The notes under the pieces were generated by a model. That model did not search any database and had not been told where the DNA came from. It saw only the letters and a program-made list of their open reading frames with translations. A stretch of DNA of 16,833 nucleotides from DATDCV01 sp036524155 (GTDB lineage: Bacteria; Verrucomicrobiota; Verrucomicrobiia; Limisphaerales; UBA8199), in the NCBI GenBank assembly GCA_036524155.1, contig DATDCV010000255.1, positions 1 to 16,833 of the forward strand, given 5' to 3'. Both the position numbers and the translations under genes were made by a program. Positions 7,283 to 15,298 of this stretch are shown here, piece by piece (positions within the stretch are counted from its first letter, which is position 1; each line of letters starts with the position of its first letter).

Positions 7283-8980
7283 ATGCAACCCTCATCGACT
7301 CCAAACGTCGGGGGTGGGACGGGTGCTCTCCGCTCCCCCCAAACCACAGCCGCGCGTGAACCCGTTACGATCTACCACTGGCTCGTGTTCCTGCTGGCAG
7401 CCTGCGGTTGGCTGTTCGATTGCATGGGCCAGCGAATCTTCGTCCTCTCGCGCGAACCCGCGCTGAGAGAATTGCTGGGAGCGGGGGTCTCGGATGACGA
7501 AGTGCGCCGGATAGGCGGCCTGGCAACCCTGCTGTTGATGGTGGGATGGGCAACCGGCGGCATCCTTTTTGGCATGTTCAGCGACCGCTATGGCCGGGTT
7601 AAAGCCATGGTGACCACTCTCCTCGCTTACACGCTTTTCTCCGGCCTCTCGGGCTTCGCCAGGAACGGGACCGAGTTCCTGTTATGGCGTTTCCTGTTCG
7701 GGCTGGGAGTCGGTGGAATGTTCGGCGCCGCGACGACGCTGGTGGCGGAAAGCGTGCCGCGACACTTCCGCACCGCCGCCCTCGGCTCGATGCAGGCCTT
7801 GTCCGCTTGCGGCAATATGATCGCCTCGGCCCTGAGCCTCAAGATCACTCCGGGCGTTGAGAACTTCTGGGGCCCTTACAGCGGCTGGCAGGTGCTCTCG
7901 TTTGTGAGCGTGTTTCCAGCGATTTTCGCCATCCCCATGCTCCTGATCCTGCGAGAGCCCGAAGTCTGGAAACGGGCCAAAGCCGAAGCTGCTGCGGGCG
8001 GCGGCGGCAAATCCGTTGGCTCCCTCGGTGACCTGTTCCGGCAGCCGCGCTGGCGCAAGAACCTGATTGTCGGGGTCTGCCTCGGCGTCTCGGGCATGGT
8101 GGGTTTGTGGGGCATCGCCTTTTTCTCGCCCGAACTGATCACCACCGCGTTCAAGAACCGGCCCCTCCAAGCGGCCGAAATCGTCAGGCCTGCGGAATTC
8201 GTAGCCGCACTCAACGCGGCGACCAATCCGGCCGCTGCCCACCTGAAGTCGGTGCCGGGCGCGGAGTTGCTTTCGCAACTGGAACCGGAAAGTTCGCCAG
8301 CCCAAACCGAGGCAATCGCGGCGACTCTGAACCTCCTCCTCGAGGGGGAGAGCCTCTATGACACGAACGCCTTCCGATCCATCCGGCTCAAGAAATCAAC
8401 CCAAAACCTCGTGACGCTCGTTCAGAAAGACCCCGATCGGGAGAATGTGCACTTCCTGAACCGTCAACTGATCGAACAAGCTTTTCCCGGAATGATTCGC
8501 GAGCTGCAAACCACCATCGACAAAACCCGCAGCAAGGGCACCTTCCTCCAGGACGTCGGGTCGTTGACCGGCATGTTCGCGTTCACTTTTGTTGCCGCCT
8601 GGTTCAGCCGCCGCACCGCTTTTCTCAGCGCGTTTGCGCTTTGCCTGGCGGCGGTTGCGTTCGTGTTTTACTCGTTGCGCACGGCCACCGATGTCTACTG
8701 GATGCTGCCGCTGATGGGCTTCGCCACCCTCTCGGTTTTCGCCGGTTATTCAATCTATTTCCCCGAACTCTTTCCCACCCGCCTGCGCGGGACCGGCGTT
8801 GGCTTCTGTTACAACACCGTTCGCTACGTCGCCGCCCCGTTCCCGTATCTGCTGGGGTGGCTGAGCGGCTTGCTGCCTTTCAGGACCGTTGCCGTCCTGA
8901 TGTGCGGCATCTACCTGGTCGGCATGATCGCGCTGATCTGGGCGCCAGAAACGAAGGGCAAGCCGTTGCCGGAAGACTGA
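7283..8980 (+). CDS. MFS transporter with large TM7-TM8 insertion
   Basis: A 565-residue inner-membrane major facilitator protein, probably a symporter for a small organic solute. The loop 2-3 signature is present as GMFSDRYGR (about 96-105). The second arginine-rich motif (VAESVPRHFRTAALGSMQA, about 157-175) and the late PELFPTRLRGTGVGFCYN match (about 495-512) are typical of the metabolite:H+ / sugar-porter-like branch. Unusually, about 134 residues (roughly 287-420) of soluble, Ala/Leu/Glu-rich sequence separate TM7 (VGLWGIAFFSPELI) from TM8 (SLTGMFAFTFVAAWF), where most MFS proteins have a short periplasmic loop. The N-terminal ~25 residues are polar. The start ATG 7283 has only a weak upstream site. 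It is divergent from the thioredoxin-propeller gene and convergent with the sigma gene. Substrate unknown. Confidence 0.92.
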   Translation: MQPSSTPNVGGGTGALRSPQTTAAREPVTIYHWLVFLLAACGWLFDCMGQRIFVLSREPALRELLGAGVSDDEVRRIGGLATLLLMVGWATGGILFGMFSDRYGRVKAMVTTLLAYTLFSGLSGFARNGTEFLLWRFLFGLGVGGMFGAATTLVAESVPRHFRTAALGSMQALSACGNMIASALSLKITPGVENFWGPYSGWQVLSFVSVFPAIFAIPMLLILREPEVWKRAKAEAAAGGGGKSVGSLGDLFRQPRWRKNLIVGVCLGVSGMVGLWGIAFFSPELITTAFKNRPLQAAEIVRPAEFVAALNAATNPAAAHLKSVPGAELLSQLEPESSPAQTEAIAATLNLLLEGESLYDTNAFRSIRLKKSTQNLVTLVQKDPDRENVHFLNRQLIEQAFPGMIRELQTTIDKTRSKGTFLQDVGSLTGMFAFTFVAAWFSRRTAFLSAFALCLAAVAFVFYSLRTATDVYWMLPLMGFATLSVFAGYSIYFPELFPTRLRGTGVGFCYNTVRYVAAPFPYLLGWLSGLLPFRTVAVLMCGIYLVGMIALIWAPETKGKPLPED

Positions 8981-8987
8981 GGAGTAG

Positions 8988-9031
8988 GACAGGCATCTTG
9001 GCTGTCTCTGGTCCGCCGGGGCGGACACCAG
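8988..9031. repeat. Tandem hairpins between convergent genes
   Basis: Two adjacent palindromes. GACAG-GCATCTTGG-CTGTC spans 8988-9006. At 9008-9031 ctggtccgcc pairs with ggcgg/accag around a G-rich turn, with an AC bulge. They lie in the 67-bp gap between the MFS stop and the sigma stop, so they may act as a bidirectional transcription end. There is no T-run. Confidence 0.45.
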
Positions 9032-9047
9032 CCCTGGCAGTGCGTGG

Positions 9048-9680
9048 CTACAGCAAGGTTGCTTCCAGGTTCCGGAGTTCCTGCTTCAGGAGCCTGCCAA
9101 CCCTGTGTTTCGTCAGGTACACCCACCCAACATTAACCCCCAACGCGCGCGCCACCTCGCGCGGCTTCCACCCCTTCAGCACATAAAGATCGAAAATCTG
9201 CCACCGCTTAAGATCCACCTGCGCTTTGACTCGCGCTGACGCCTGTTGCAGCAGCGTCTCGCGCCATTCACCGTCCCAGAGCTTCTCCAACTCCACGCCC
9301 GCTGGGTCTGGCACGCGGTCGATGATCGCCGTCCGCGTCCCTTCCTCCGAAGCATCGCTCGAGGCCGGCCGTGGGGCGAGCGGGAGCCGCTTGCGGAGTT
9401 GGTCTGTCACCCGCCACCGGCTGAGGTTCAGCAGCCATGTCTTGAACGAGCACCGCTTCGGGTCGTAGCGGAATTCCGGCAGATGCTGGGCCGCCGCCGC
9501 CATGGTTTCCTGCGTCACTTCGTCCGCCTCGGTTTCGGTACAGCCCGCCTTGAGGGCAAAGCCGCGGATCAGGGGGCCATAGACAGCATTGAACTCCTCC
9601 CAGCTCTGCTGGTTCTCTGTGTCCTTCAACCTCTCCAGCAGACTCGGCCGCGTAGGACAGGAATCATCCTTCGGCAGCAT
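9048..9680 (-). CDS. ECF-type RNA polymerase sigma factor
   Basis: A 210-residue sigma-70 family factor with regions 2 and 4 only. Region 2 spans about 27-100: FNAVYGPLIRGFALKAG, then ADEVTQETM, then FRYDPKRCSFKTWLLNLSRWRVTDQLRKR. Region 4 spans about 155-205, with the helix-turn-helix LKGWKPREVARALGVNVGWVYLTKHRV. The linker (about 100-150) is acidic and Pro-rich. The 'FRYDP...CSFKTWLLNL' signature fits the ECF groups common in Verrucomicrobiota and Planctomycetota, often found beside Ser/Thr kinases. The frame is open to an ATG at 9767, adding 29 Arg-rich residues. I chose ATG 9680 (MLPKDD) because family members begin just before 'PTRxSLLxRLKD', and because GGGG lies at a usable distance upstream. 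No anti-sigma gene is adjacent. The family is firm and the start is moderate. Confidence 0.9.
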   Translation of the reverse strand: MLPKDDSCPTRPSLLERLKDTENQQSWEEFNAVYGPLIRGFALKAGCTETEADEVTQETMAAAAQHLPEFRYDPKRCSFKTWLLNLSRWRVTDQLRKRLPLAPRPASSDASEEGTRTAIIDRVPDPAGVELEKLWDGEWRETLLQQASARVKAQVDLKRWQIFDLYVLKGWKPREVARALGVNVGWVYLTKHRVGRLLKQELRNLEATLL

Positions 9681-9853
9681 CCCAGCCCCGATTATCCAAG
9701 GTTTGCCGTCGTTGGCAACCCTTCGCCGAAGCGCCCATCGCCTCAGCCGCCCCATCAAGTTCCGCATACCCCTTTAACGGTCAGTTTCTGGCTTTCTTTC
9801 AATTCCCGCGAGTTCACGGCCCCAATCACGCGCAGACGCAACGCATCTCATGC

Positions 9854-10190
9854 CAACGCCCAATAGCGTTGTTCAAGGAACCCGGGCATCCATTTTTGAT
9901 CGATAATCCCAAGTTGAGACGCCAACGGCGTCATTCATACCAGCCCAGGGCAATCGCCCTGGGTTCATCGCCCCAACAACCATTTCGAGCGCTGAAAGCG
10001 CGCCTCATCCGTCTTCGTCCACACGCGGCCCTCCGGACGTTCCCTTCAATCCCACAGGCGAATGGAATAGCCCGATAAACTGGGTTGACCGTATGAGGCA
10101 GGCCGTTGGCCTGCAACAGAAGAACGGGGTCATGAACCCAGGGCGATTGCCCTGGGCTGGTATGAGACAAGCCGTTGGCCTGAAGGCAGG
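9854..10190. repeat. Mosaic of REP-like hairpin words
   Basis: Several short palindromes lie in series. They are: CAACGC-CCAATA-GCGTTG (9854-9871); GACGCC-AAC-GGCGTC (9918-9932); CCCAGGGC-AATC-GCCCTGGG (9944-9963); GCGCT-GAA-AGCGC (9989-10001); GCAGGCC-GTT-GGCCTGC (10098-10114); CCCAGGGC-GATT-GCCCTGGG (10137-10156). A second gccgttggcctg unit lies at 10171-10182. The block around 9944-9963 recurs almost exactly, in inverted orientation, around 10137-10156, with flanks atgaa... and ...ggtatga conserved (about 34 bp). Confidence 0.75.
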
Positions 10191-10381
10191 CTCGGTCGTG
10201 AGGCCGGAGTTGGACCTGCGCGACGCGCTCACCGCCGACCGTCACTTTCCGCGGCAGGCTTCCGTGCTCTCCTTCGGCCGCGTTAGTGTATTGCCTCCAA
10301 ATTAGGCGGCCGCGTCGGCCCCCTTTCCCCAACCCTCATCGAGAGCGAGAGGCGGATTCCTTGTGTCTGCTTAGCGAACCC

Positions 10382-10482
10382 AAAGCGGCAGCAAGCTGCA
10401 CGCACTCCAAACGCTGGCGCGCTGCTCGGTGCGGACCCACGATCGCGAAGCGCTTGGAGTGCGTGCAGCTTGCTGCCGCTTT
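10382..10482. repeat. Long perfect inverted repeat
   Basis: The arms 10382-10410 and 10454-10482 are perfect reverse complements over 29 bp. The left arm begins aaagcggcagcaagctgcac. The loop is 43 nt. After one mismatch, four more pairs (cgct with agcg) extend the stem. It could form a very stable cruciform or RNA hairpin. There is no coding capacity between the arms, so it is a REP/MITE-like element, not an IS. Confidence 0.85.
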
Positions 10483-10861
10483 AACACCCCTAACCGGTTC
10501 TCCGTGGCAGGAGGCGCTAGCTCGAATCCGCCGGTAGAACGGTACGTGAAGTGGGCTGTTTTTGTCCCTCCGGTCTTGCATGCCAAACGTAATCATCTGC
10601 AGTGGCTCCGCTGACGCTTACGAGTCCGAGCTGACGCGGTCCATTTGGGCCTGATCTGGGAACCGAGAGGGCGTCGACTCCGCTTGCTCGAGCGACGCTA
10701 CGTTCGCGCGCTTACTGACAACAAAAGGGCGGACCCTCAGTTCGAAGTCCCAATGCAAGCCCTTTGAAAAGAGCTCGCTATGATTTCTTTGGCTTTCGTT
10801 CACTTTCCTGAAAGATTCGGGAAATTTCGCCGTTTAAGGGAGTGAACAACCCAATGCTAAA

Positions 10862-12514
10862 ATGAAAACAAAGCGAAATTCGTTAAGAATCGTTAGTCTG
10901 GTTGTGACGGCCGGCTCGACGCTGCTTGCTTTGGGCGCATCAGCCGACCAGTTCACGAATGTGACCGTCGCTGCCGGCCTCGTTAACGAGGATACTTATT
11001 GCTTCGGTGCAGCCTGGGGGGACTATGACAACGACAACCTTGTCGACCTCTATATCGCGGTTGGGAACGACGTACCGCGTGCCAACGCCCTTTACCGCAA
11101 CAATGGCAATGGCACGTTCACGCGCATTGGCGCCGAAGCCGGGCCCATCACGACGGACCTGCACGATTCCTGCGGCACCGCATGGATCGATTTCAACAAC
11201 GACGGTTATCTGGATAACTTGGTAGAAAACGTCGGTTTGGCGGGTCCTCGGATTGTCCTCTACCGGAACAACGGAAACGGGACCTTCAATAGCAGCGACG
11301 GCGGCCTTCCGTCTCCGCCTTACATTGCATATAGCTGGCCCGCCTGTGCGGATTACGATGGTGACGGCTATGTGGACTTTTACCTGGGTGAAGGCAACTC
11401 CACGTCAGAACCTTTCACCCTCCAACTCTACCGCAATAAGGGCAACGGCACCTTCACTCCCACCATCGCCTTGGGCCCGGCGCTGTCCATGGTCAACGGC
11501 GGGGCCTGGGGCGATTACGACAATGACGGCGATCCCGACCTCTTCGTCTCCAATGGGCCCAGCCCGAGCACACTCTGGCGCAACGACGGCGGCGGCGTAT
11601 TCACCGCGATGAACAACGGGTTGCCGTCTTCCGGGAACATTCTACACGCTGCCTGGGCGGACTTCGACCGGGACGGAGACTTGGACATCGCGCTGGGCAC
11701 CGGGGCGACATCGCTGTACCGCAATAACGGCACCAATGGCTTCGCCTTCGTGACGAGCCTGACGGGCGCGCGTTATTCCCCAGCATGGGCGGATTACGAC
11801 AATGACGGGCACCTGGACGTGGTGGCCGCGGTAGGCCAAAGCACACCCCGCAACGCGGCGCTTTACCACAACAACGGCGATGGAACGTTCACCAGCGTAA
11901 GCGATGTCTTTACTCGGGTGCCGAGCAACTGGCTGGGCAGCGCCTGGTGCGACTTTAACGACGATGGGTTCATGGATTTGCTTCTGACCCATCGCTACGG
12001 CCAGATCCAGCTTTATCAAAACCTGGGCAACAGCAATCACTGGATCAAGTTCAAGCTCGTGGGCACGGTTTCGAACCGGGATGCCCTCGGGGCCAAGGTG
12101 CGGGTGTTGGCGACGATCCGCGGTGAACCCGTCTGGCAAATGCAGGAGGTCAGCTGCGGCGACCCCAATCAGAGTGACATCCGGCTCAACTTCGGACTCG
12201 GCGATGCCACGGCTGTTGACAAGGTGCGCATCGAATGGCCCTCGGGCGTCGTTGAGGATTTCACGAACATTGCTCCGCGGCAGATCCTGAGCATCGTCGA
12301 GCCGAACCTGAAGGGTTCGTTGGGACTGGACGGCAAATTCCACCTGGCCATGACGATGAGCACAACCCGCCTGTATCAGCTCCAGACATCGACAGACCTG
12401 GTCAACTGGTCGGTGCTTACCAATTGCACTGGCTCCGGGTCGTGCATGCCAATCGAATATGTCGATTCAGAAGCGCCTGCTCCTGGAGCCGCCCGCTTTT
12501 ACAGGTTGAAGTGA
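10862..12514 (+). CDS. Secreted FG-GAP/VCBS beta-propeller protein with ASPIC/UnbV domain
   Basis: A 550-residue exported protein. The signal peptide spans residues 1-29 (basic start, then IVSLVVTAGSTLLALGASA). Seven FG-GAP-type repeats follow from about residue 50 to 370. Each has a calcium-loop motif of the DxDxDG kind: WGDYDNDNLVD, WIDFNNDGYLD, CADYDGDGYVD, WGDYDNDGDPD, WADFDRDGDLD, WADYDNDGHLD, WCDFNDDGFMD. This suggests an integrin-like seven-bladed propeller. An ASPIC/UnbV domain spans about 395-480 (RDALGAKVRV, then RIEWPSGVVEDFTN). The last 65 residues form a beta-rich module (YQLQTSTDLVNWSVL to ARFYRLK) like that ending the M28 peptidase. Such proteins are usually surface or periplasmic and may bind carbohydrate or protein, with no enzymatic role shown. 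The start is ATG 10862; GGGAG lies about 20 nt upstream, too far to be convincing. Confidence 0.93.
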   Translation: MKTKRNSLRIVSLVVTAGSTLLALGASADQFTNVTVAAGLVNEDTYCFGAAWGDYDNDNLVDLYIAVGNDVPRANALYRNNGNGTFTRIGAEAGPITTDLHDSCGTAWIDFNNDGYLDNLVENVGLAGPRIVLYRNNGNGTFNSSDGGLPSPPYIAYSWPACADYDGDGYVDFYLGEGNSTSEPFTLQLYRNKGNGTFTPTIALGPALSMVNGGAWGDYDNDGDPDLFVSNGPSPSTLWRNDGGGVFTAMNNGLPSSGNILHAAWADFDRDGDLDIALGTGATSLYRNNGTNGFAFVTSLTGARYSPAWADYDNDGHLDVVAAVGQSTPRNAALYHNNGDGTFTSVSDVFTRVPSNWLGSAWCDFNDDGFMDLLLTHRYGQIQLYQNLGNSNHWIKFKLVGTVSNRDALGAKVRVLATIRGEPVWQMQEVSCGDPNQSDIRLNFGLGDATAVDKVRIEWPSGVVEDFTNIAPRQILSIVEPNLKGSLGLDGKFHLAMTMSTTRLYQLQTSTDLVNWSVLTNCTGSGSCMPIEYVDSEAPAPGAARFYRLK

Positions 12515-12637
12515 TGCTAGGTGCGTGTCTGCGGCCGAGCTATTTCTTGCCTTTGCAAGACCCGGGCGAGGGGTGTTCAAGGATTCGTTTGTGTAGCCGC
12601 CTTCTGCTGAGTGTGGGCCTCTCCTGGGATATAAAAA

Positions 12638-15298
12638 TTATTGCATTTCTTTAGGTTTCGGCGGTGGCCATTGGGTTTTCCCTAACCCGAGGCTGTCGCA
12701 GAGCCGCCAGTACCTTGGTTCGTTCTGCAGCCCGTCCCATGCGGGATCCGTCCGCAGACCGCCGAAATCGGGCATAAGCGGGTACTCCGACCTATCCGCG
12801 GCGGCCTTCTCCAGCCATTCCAACGCGGTCGCATTTTCACCAAGCGCCGCGTGCACGCGAGCGATGAAATAGGGCTGCAAATAAGGGCCAGTGCGCCGGA
12901 GTTCCATCAACTCCTGCAGCACTTGACGGGCTTTCTCGGGTTGGCCCATCCGGGCGTACGCGTAACCTTTCAGCGCAGTCATCTCCTGCTTCTTCCAAAC
13001 TTCCTGCGCCTTCTGTATTGCTTCCAAACCCGCTTCAAATTCCCTGGCGGCCACTAAGCAGTGTGCCAGCCAGAAATACCCCTCGGCATGGTTTGGATAC
13101 AATTCCAGCGTGCGACGAGCTACCTGCGCACCTTCGGCGTACCGTCGCTCGACCCAGCGTGAAGCGGCCATGGAAAACCGGTGATCACTTCCTTTCGGTT
13201 CGGGTCGCTCAGATTCTTGCTGGTGAACCCGAGCTTCCTCGGCCCAACCGTGAATACGATACCAGAAGGCCTGAACCCAGTGTCTTTCTCCTCCAGACCG
13301 GGAACGGAGTTCACGGTTGAAGAGATCGTAAACACCAATCCAATCGCGCTTATACACCAAGGCATAAGCTGCGAGTTGATCAAGCGCATCGGCACGCGTG
13401 TCATCTTTCTCCAAGACTTGGCTCATTCCTCTGAACACCGCGGGCCAGACTTCGATGGGAGGCCTTTCCTGGGCGAGGTTCCTGATTTGACAGACCATCG
13501 TGGCCTCGGCATCTGTGTAGTTCGGGTCAAGCTCCAACGCTGTTTGTGTCAGAGAACTGACCTCTGTATATCCTATTTGTGTGCCCGCCTTGCGCTGGTA
13601 GGTGGCATAGGCCTGCCGCATCCACCTGAGCGCCTCCAGGTTGTTGGTGAGCAATTGACAAATTTTCTGCTGCTCGACCTCGGTGATGTTGAGTCCCAGG
13701 ACACCAGCGATGCCAGCCACCGCGCGTCGTTCCAAGGTGATCAGCTCATTCGTGCTGCCGGAGTAATTCTCCGTCCAGGCCGGCTGGTCCACTCCTCTGC
13801 CGTAGAGGCGCAATGTAAACACCAAGCTATCCCCAGCACCGCCGATCCGCCCGGCCAGGATATGCCGCATGTCATTCGTCTCCGCTAGCGAGCGGCGAAG
13901 GAGGTCCTCATCATGGTAAACCCATCCCGACTTCCGCGGACTGCGCCGGACACCGTCGATCAAGGCCAGTGAGTCAATGAACGCATCGGTAATGCGGCCG
14001 CACAGATCGCCCGGAACTGCATTGCTTTCCTCGCTGCGAAAGGGCAGCACGAATACGGACGCTTTCTCCGCGGGGACCGCCGCAGGCCCGGGTGCCGGCT
14101 GCTGAATCAGCCAGGGGAGGCCCGCCAACAGCAACACCCCGGCGGCCAGGATGGGCCAAACGCGCTTTGCGCGCTCAGCGGTCCGGCCCAACTGCCCTCG
14201 CCATCGCACGGATTTGCCCGCCTGCAGCCGCGCCAGGTCCGCGTGCATCTCCTCCGCCGACCGGTAGCGCCTCGCCAAGTCTTTCGCGCAGGCCGCCAAC
14301 ACCACCTCGTTCAACTGACGCAGCCCCGGCGCATCCGGCCACTCCTTCAGCTCCACCGGCAGGTCCGGAAACTGGCGCCGGTCCTGCCCCGTGCTCACCT
14401 CATAGAGCACCTTGCCCAGGCTGAAGAGGTCCGCCTGGGGTGTGCCCGGCCCTTCCGGCGCCAGGTAGCCTTCTGTGCCCACAATCGACTGCGAATCCCC
14501 CGCCTCCGTCACCAATCCGATGTCCGCCAGCTTCGGCTGACCGCCCACGAAGATGATGTTCGAGGGCTTGATGTCCCGGTGCACCAGCCCGCGCTGATGC
14601 AGGTGCGCCAGCGCGCTGGTCAACGCCAGGCCCAGCTCCACGCATTCCCCCGCCGGCAAGCGGCCGCGCACCTGCAGATCATGGCGAACGGTGCGAGGGG
14701 TGTATAAATCCGATCCATCCTCCGTCCCGAGCCGGTCGGGACTACGGAGGGTGGAAGGTCGAAATTCGAAATTCGAACGAAGTTCGAAGTCCGAAGCTCG
14801 AACCTGAGTGCTCTCGGTCGCTGCTTCGGCATTCGGAGTTCGGGTTTCTTTCGGATTTCGGGTCTCGGATTTCGGATTTCCCGCCGGGTCTCCCAGCTCC
14901 ATGACGTAATAGAAGTATCCTTCCGCGTCGTTGCGTCCGATTTGGAGGATGTTGATCAGGCCGGGATGGGAGCGGGAGATCGGCTCGAACTTCTGGATGC
15001 CTTTGAACTCGCGCTCGAAGGGATGCTCGTCGCCAAAGTCGTGCCGGTGGACCACCTTGACTGCCCGGAGCGTGCCCATCACGTTGCGCGCCAGCCATAC
15101 CAAGCCGTAAGCGCCGCGGCCAATGGGCTGTGACAGTTCGTGGTCGGGAATTTGCGGGGGCGGGTGTGCTGAGGTTGCACCGGACCCCTCCGAGCTCCCG
15201 CCCAACAAGGGACTCGGGGGAGCAGGCGACACCCGGCCTGCAAACGGCTCCCTCATAAGAATCAATGAAGCACCCCCGTGCGCCATTGTCACGTTCAT
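12638..15298 (-). CDS. Membrane Ser/Thr protein kinase with TolB-like and TPR regions
   Basis: About 886 residues. The cytoplasmic kinase domain spans about 55-345: glycine loop IGRGAYG (~58), AVKVV lysine (~81), hinge YYVMELGDPA (~130), HRDIKPSN (~238-245), LADIGLV (~257-263, DIG in place of DFG), and GTEGYLAPEGPG (~274-285). One membrane helix lies at about 380-400 (WPILAAGVLLLAGLPWLI). A TolB/adenylate-cyclase-type domain follows from ~410 to ~545 (FVLPFRSE, HILAGRI), then TPR-like repeats to the end (YPNHAEGYFWLAHCLV, ALKGYAYARMGQPEKARQVLQ). Residues ~138-194 are a low-complexity insertion encoded by repeat DNA. The frame is open to 15577, but that part runs through REP repeats. Candidate ATGs are at 15298, 15286 and 15256 (MREPFAG), none with a clear ribosome site; 15256 gives a more typical family start. 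Confidence 0.9.
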   Translation of the reverse strand: MNVTMAHGGASLILMREPFAGRVSPAPPSPLLGGSSEGSGATSAHPPPQIPDHELSQPIGRGAYGLVWLARNVMGTLRAVKVVHRHDFGDEHPFEREFKGIQKFEPISRSHPGLINILQIGRNDAEGYFYYVMELGDPAGNPKSETRNPKETRTPNAEAATESTQVRASDFELRSNFEFRPSTLRSPDRLGTEDGSDLYTPRTVRHDLQVRGRLPAGECVELGLALTSALAHLHQRGLVHRDIKPSNIIFVGGQPKLADIGLVTEAGDSQSIVGTEGYLAPEGPGTPQADLFSLGKVLYEVSTGQDRRQFPDLPVELKEWPDAPGLRQLNEVVLAACAKDLARRYRSAEEMHADLARLQAGKSVRWRGQLGRTAERAKRVWPILAAGVLLLAGLPWLIQQPAPGPAAVPAEKASVFVLPFRSEESNAVPGDLCGRITDAFIDSLALIDGVRRSPRKSGWVYHDEDLLRRSLAETNDMRHILAGRIGGAGDSLVFTLRLYGRGVDQPAWTENYSGSTNELITLERRAVAGIAGVLGLNITEVEQQKICQLLTNNLEALRWMRQAYATYQRKAGTQIGYTEVSSLTQTALELDPNYTDAEATMVCQIRNLAQERPPIEVWPAVFRGMSQVLEKDDTRADALDQLAAYALVYKRDWIGVYDLFNRELRSRSGGERHWVQAFWYRIHGWAEEARVHQQESERPEPKGSDHRFSMAASRWVERRYAEGAQVARRTLELYPNHAEGYFWLAHCLVAAREFEAGLEAIQKAQEVWKKQEMTALKGYAYARMGQPEKARQVLQELMELRRTGPYLQPYFIARVHAALGENATALEWLEKAAADRSEYPLMPDFGGLRTDPAWDGLQNEPRYWRLCDSLGLGKTQWPPPKPKEMQ
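14719..14880. repeat. Repeat DNA inserted in the kinase gene
   Basis: The block has three parts. A palindrome lies at 14719-14750: cctccgt/acggagg outer stem and cccga/tcggg inner stem. A gaaattcg/gaagttcg/gaagtccg array lies at 14761-14803. Its inverted-sense partner, cattcggagttcggg...tttcggatttcgggtctcggatttc, lies at 14829-14880. On the minus strand it is read as a Glu/Arg/Asn/Pro/Ser-rich run between the kinase hinge and the next conserved segment (DLYTPRTVRHDL). The composition is unlike the flanking kinase codons. Confidence 0.75.

Larger units (their letters stand above)
9681..10861. other. Gene-free stretch, 1.18 kb
   Basis: I see no supportable gene here. The part up to 9767 could instead be the sigma N-terminus. 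It holds a hairpin mosaic (9854-10190) and a long perfect inverted repeat (10382-10482), described separately. From 10483 to 10861 I see nothing except the leader of the FG-GAP gene. Short frames crossing the repeats have Arg/Ser/Cys-rich, protein-unlike composition. Confidence 0.6.

Noticed and set aside
9931..10332. 133-codon minus-strand open frame
   Set aside because: It runs through the hairpin mosaic, and its sequence (PRAIALGWYE, QANGLPHT) is the translation of repeats.
10513..10532. Possible tRNA T-arm (gctcgaatccgcc)
   Set aside because: No acceptor, anticodon or D arm can be drawn around it, and the flanking stem does not pair.
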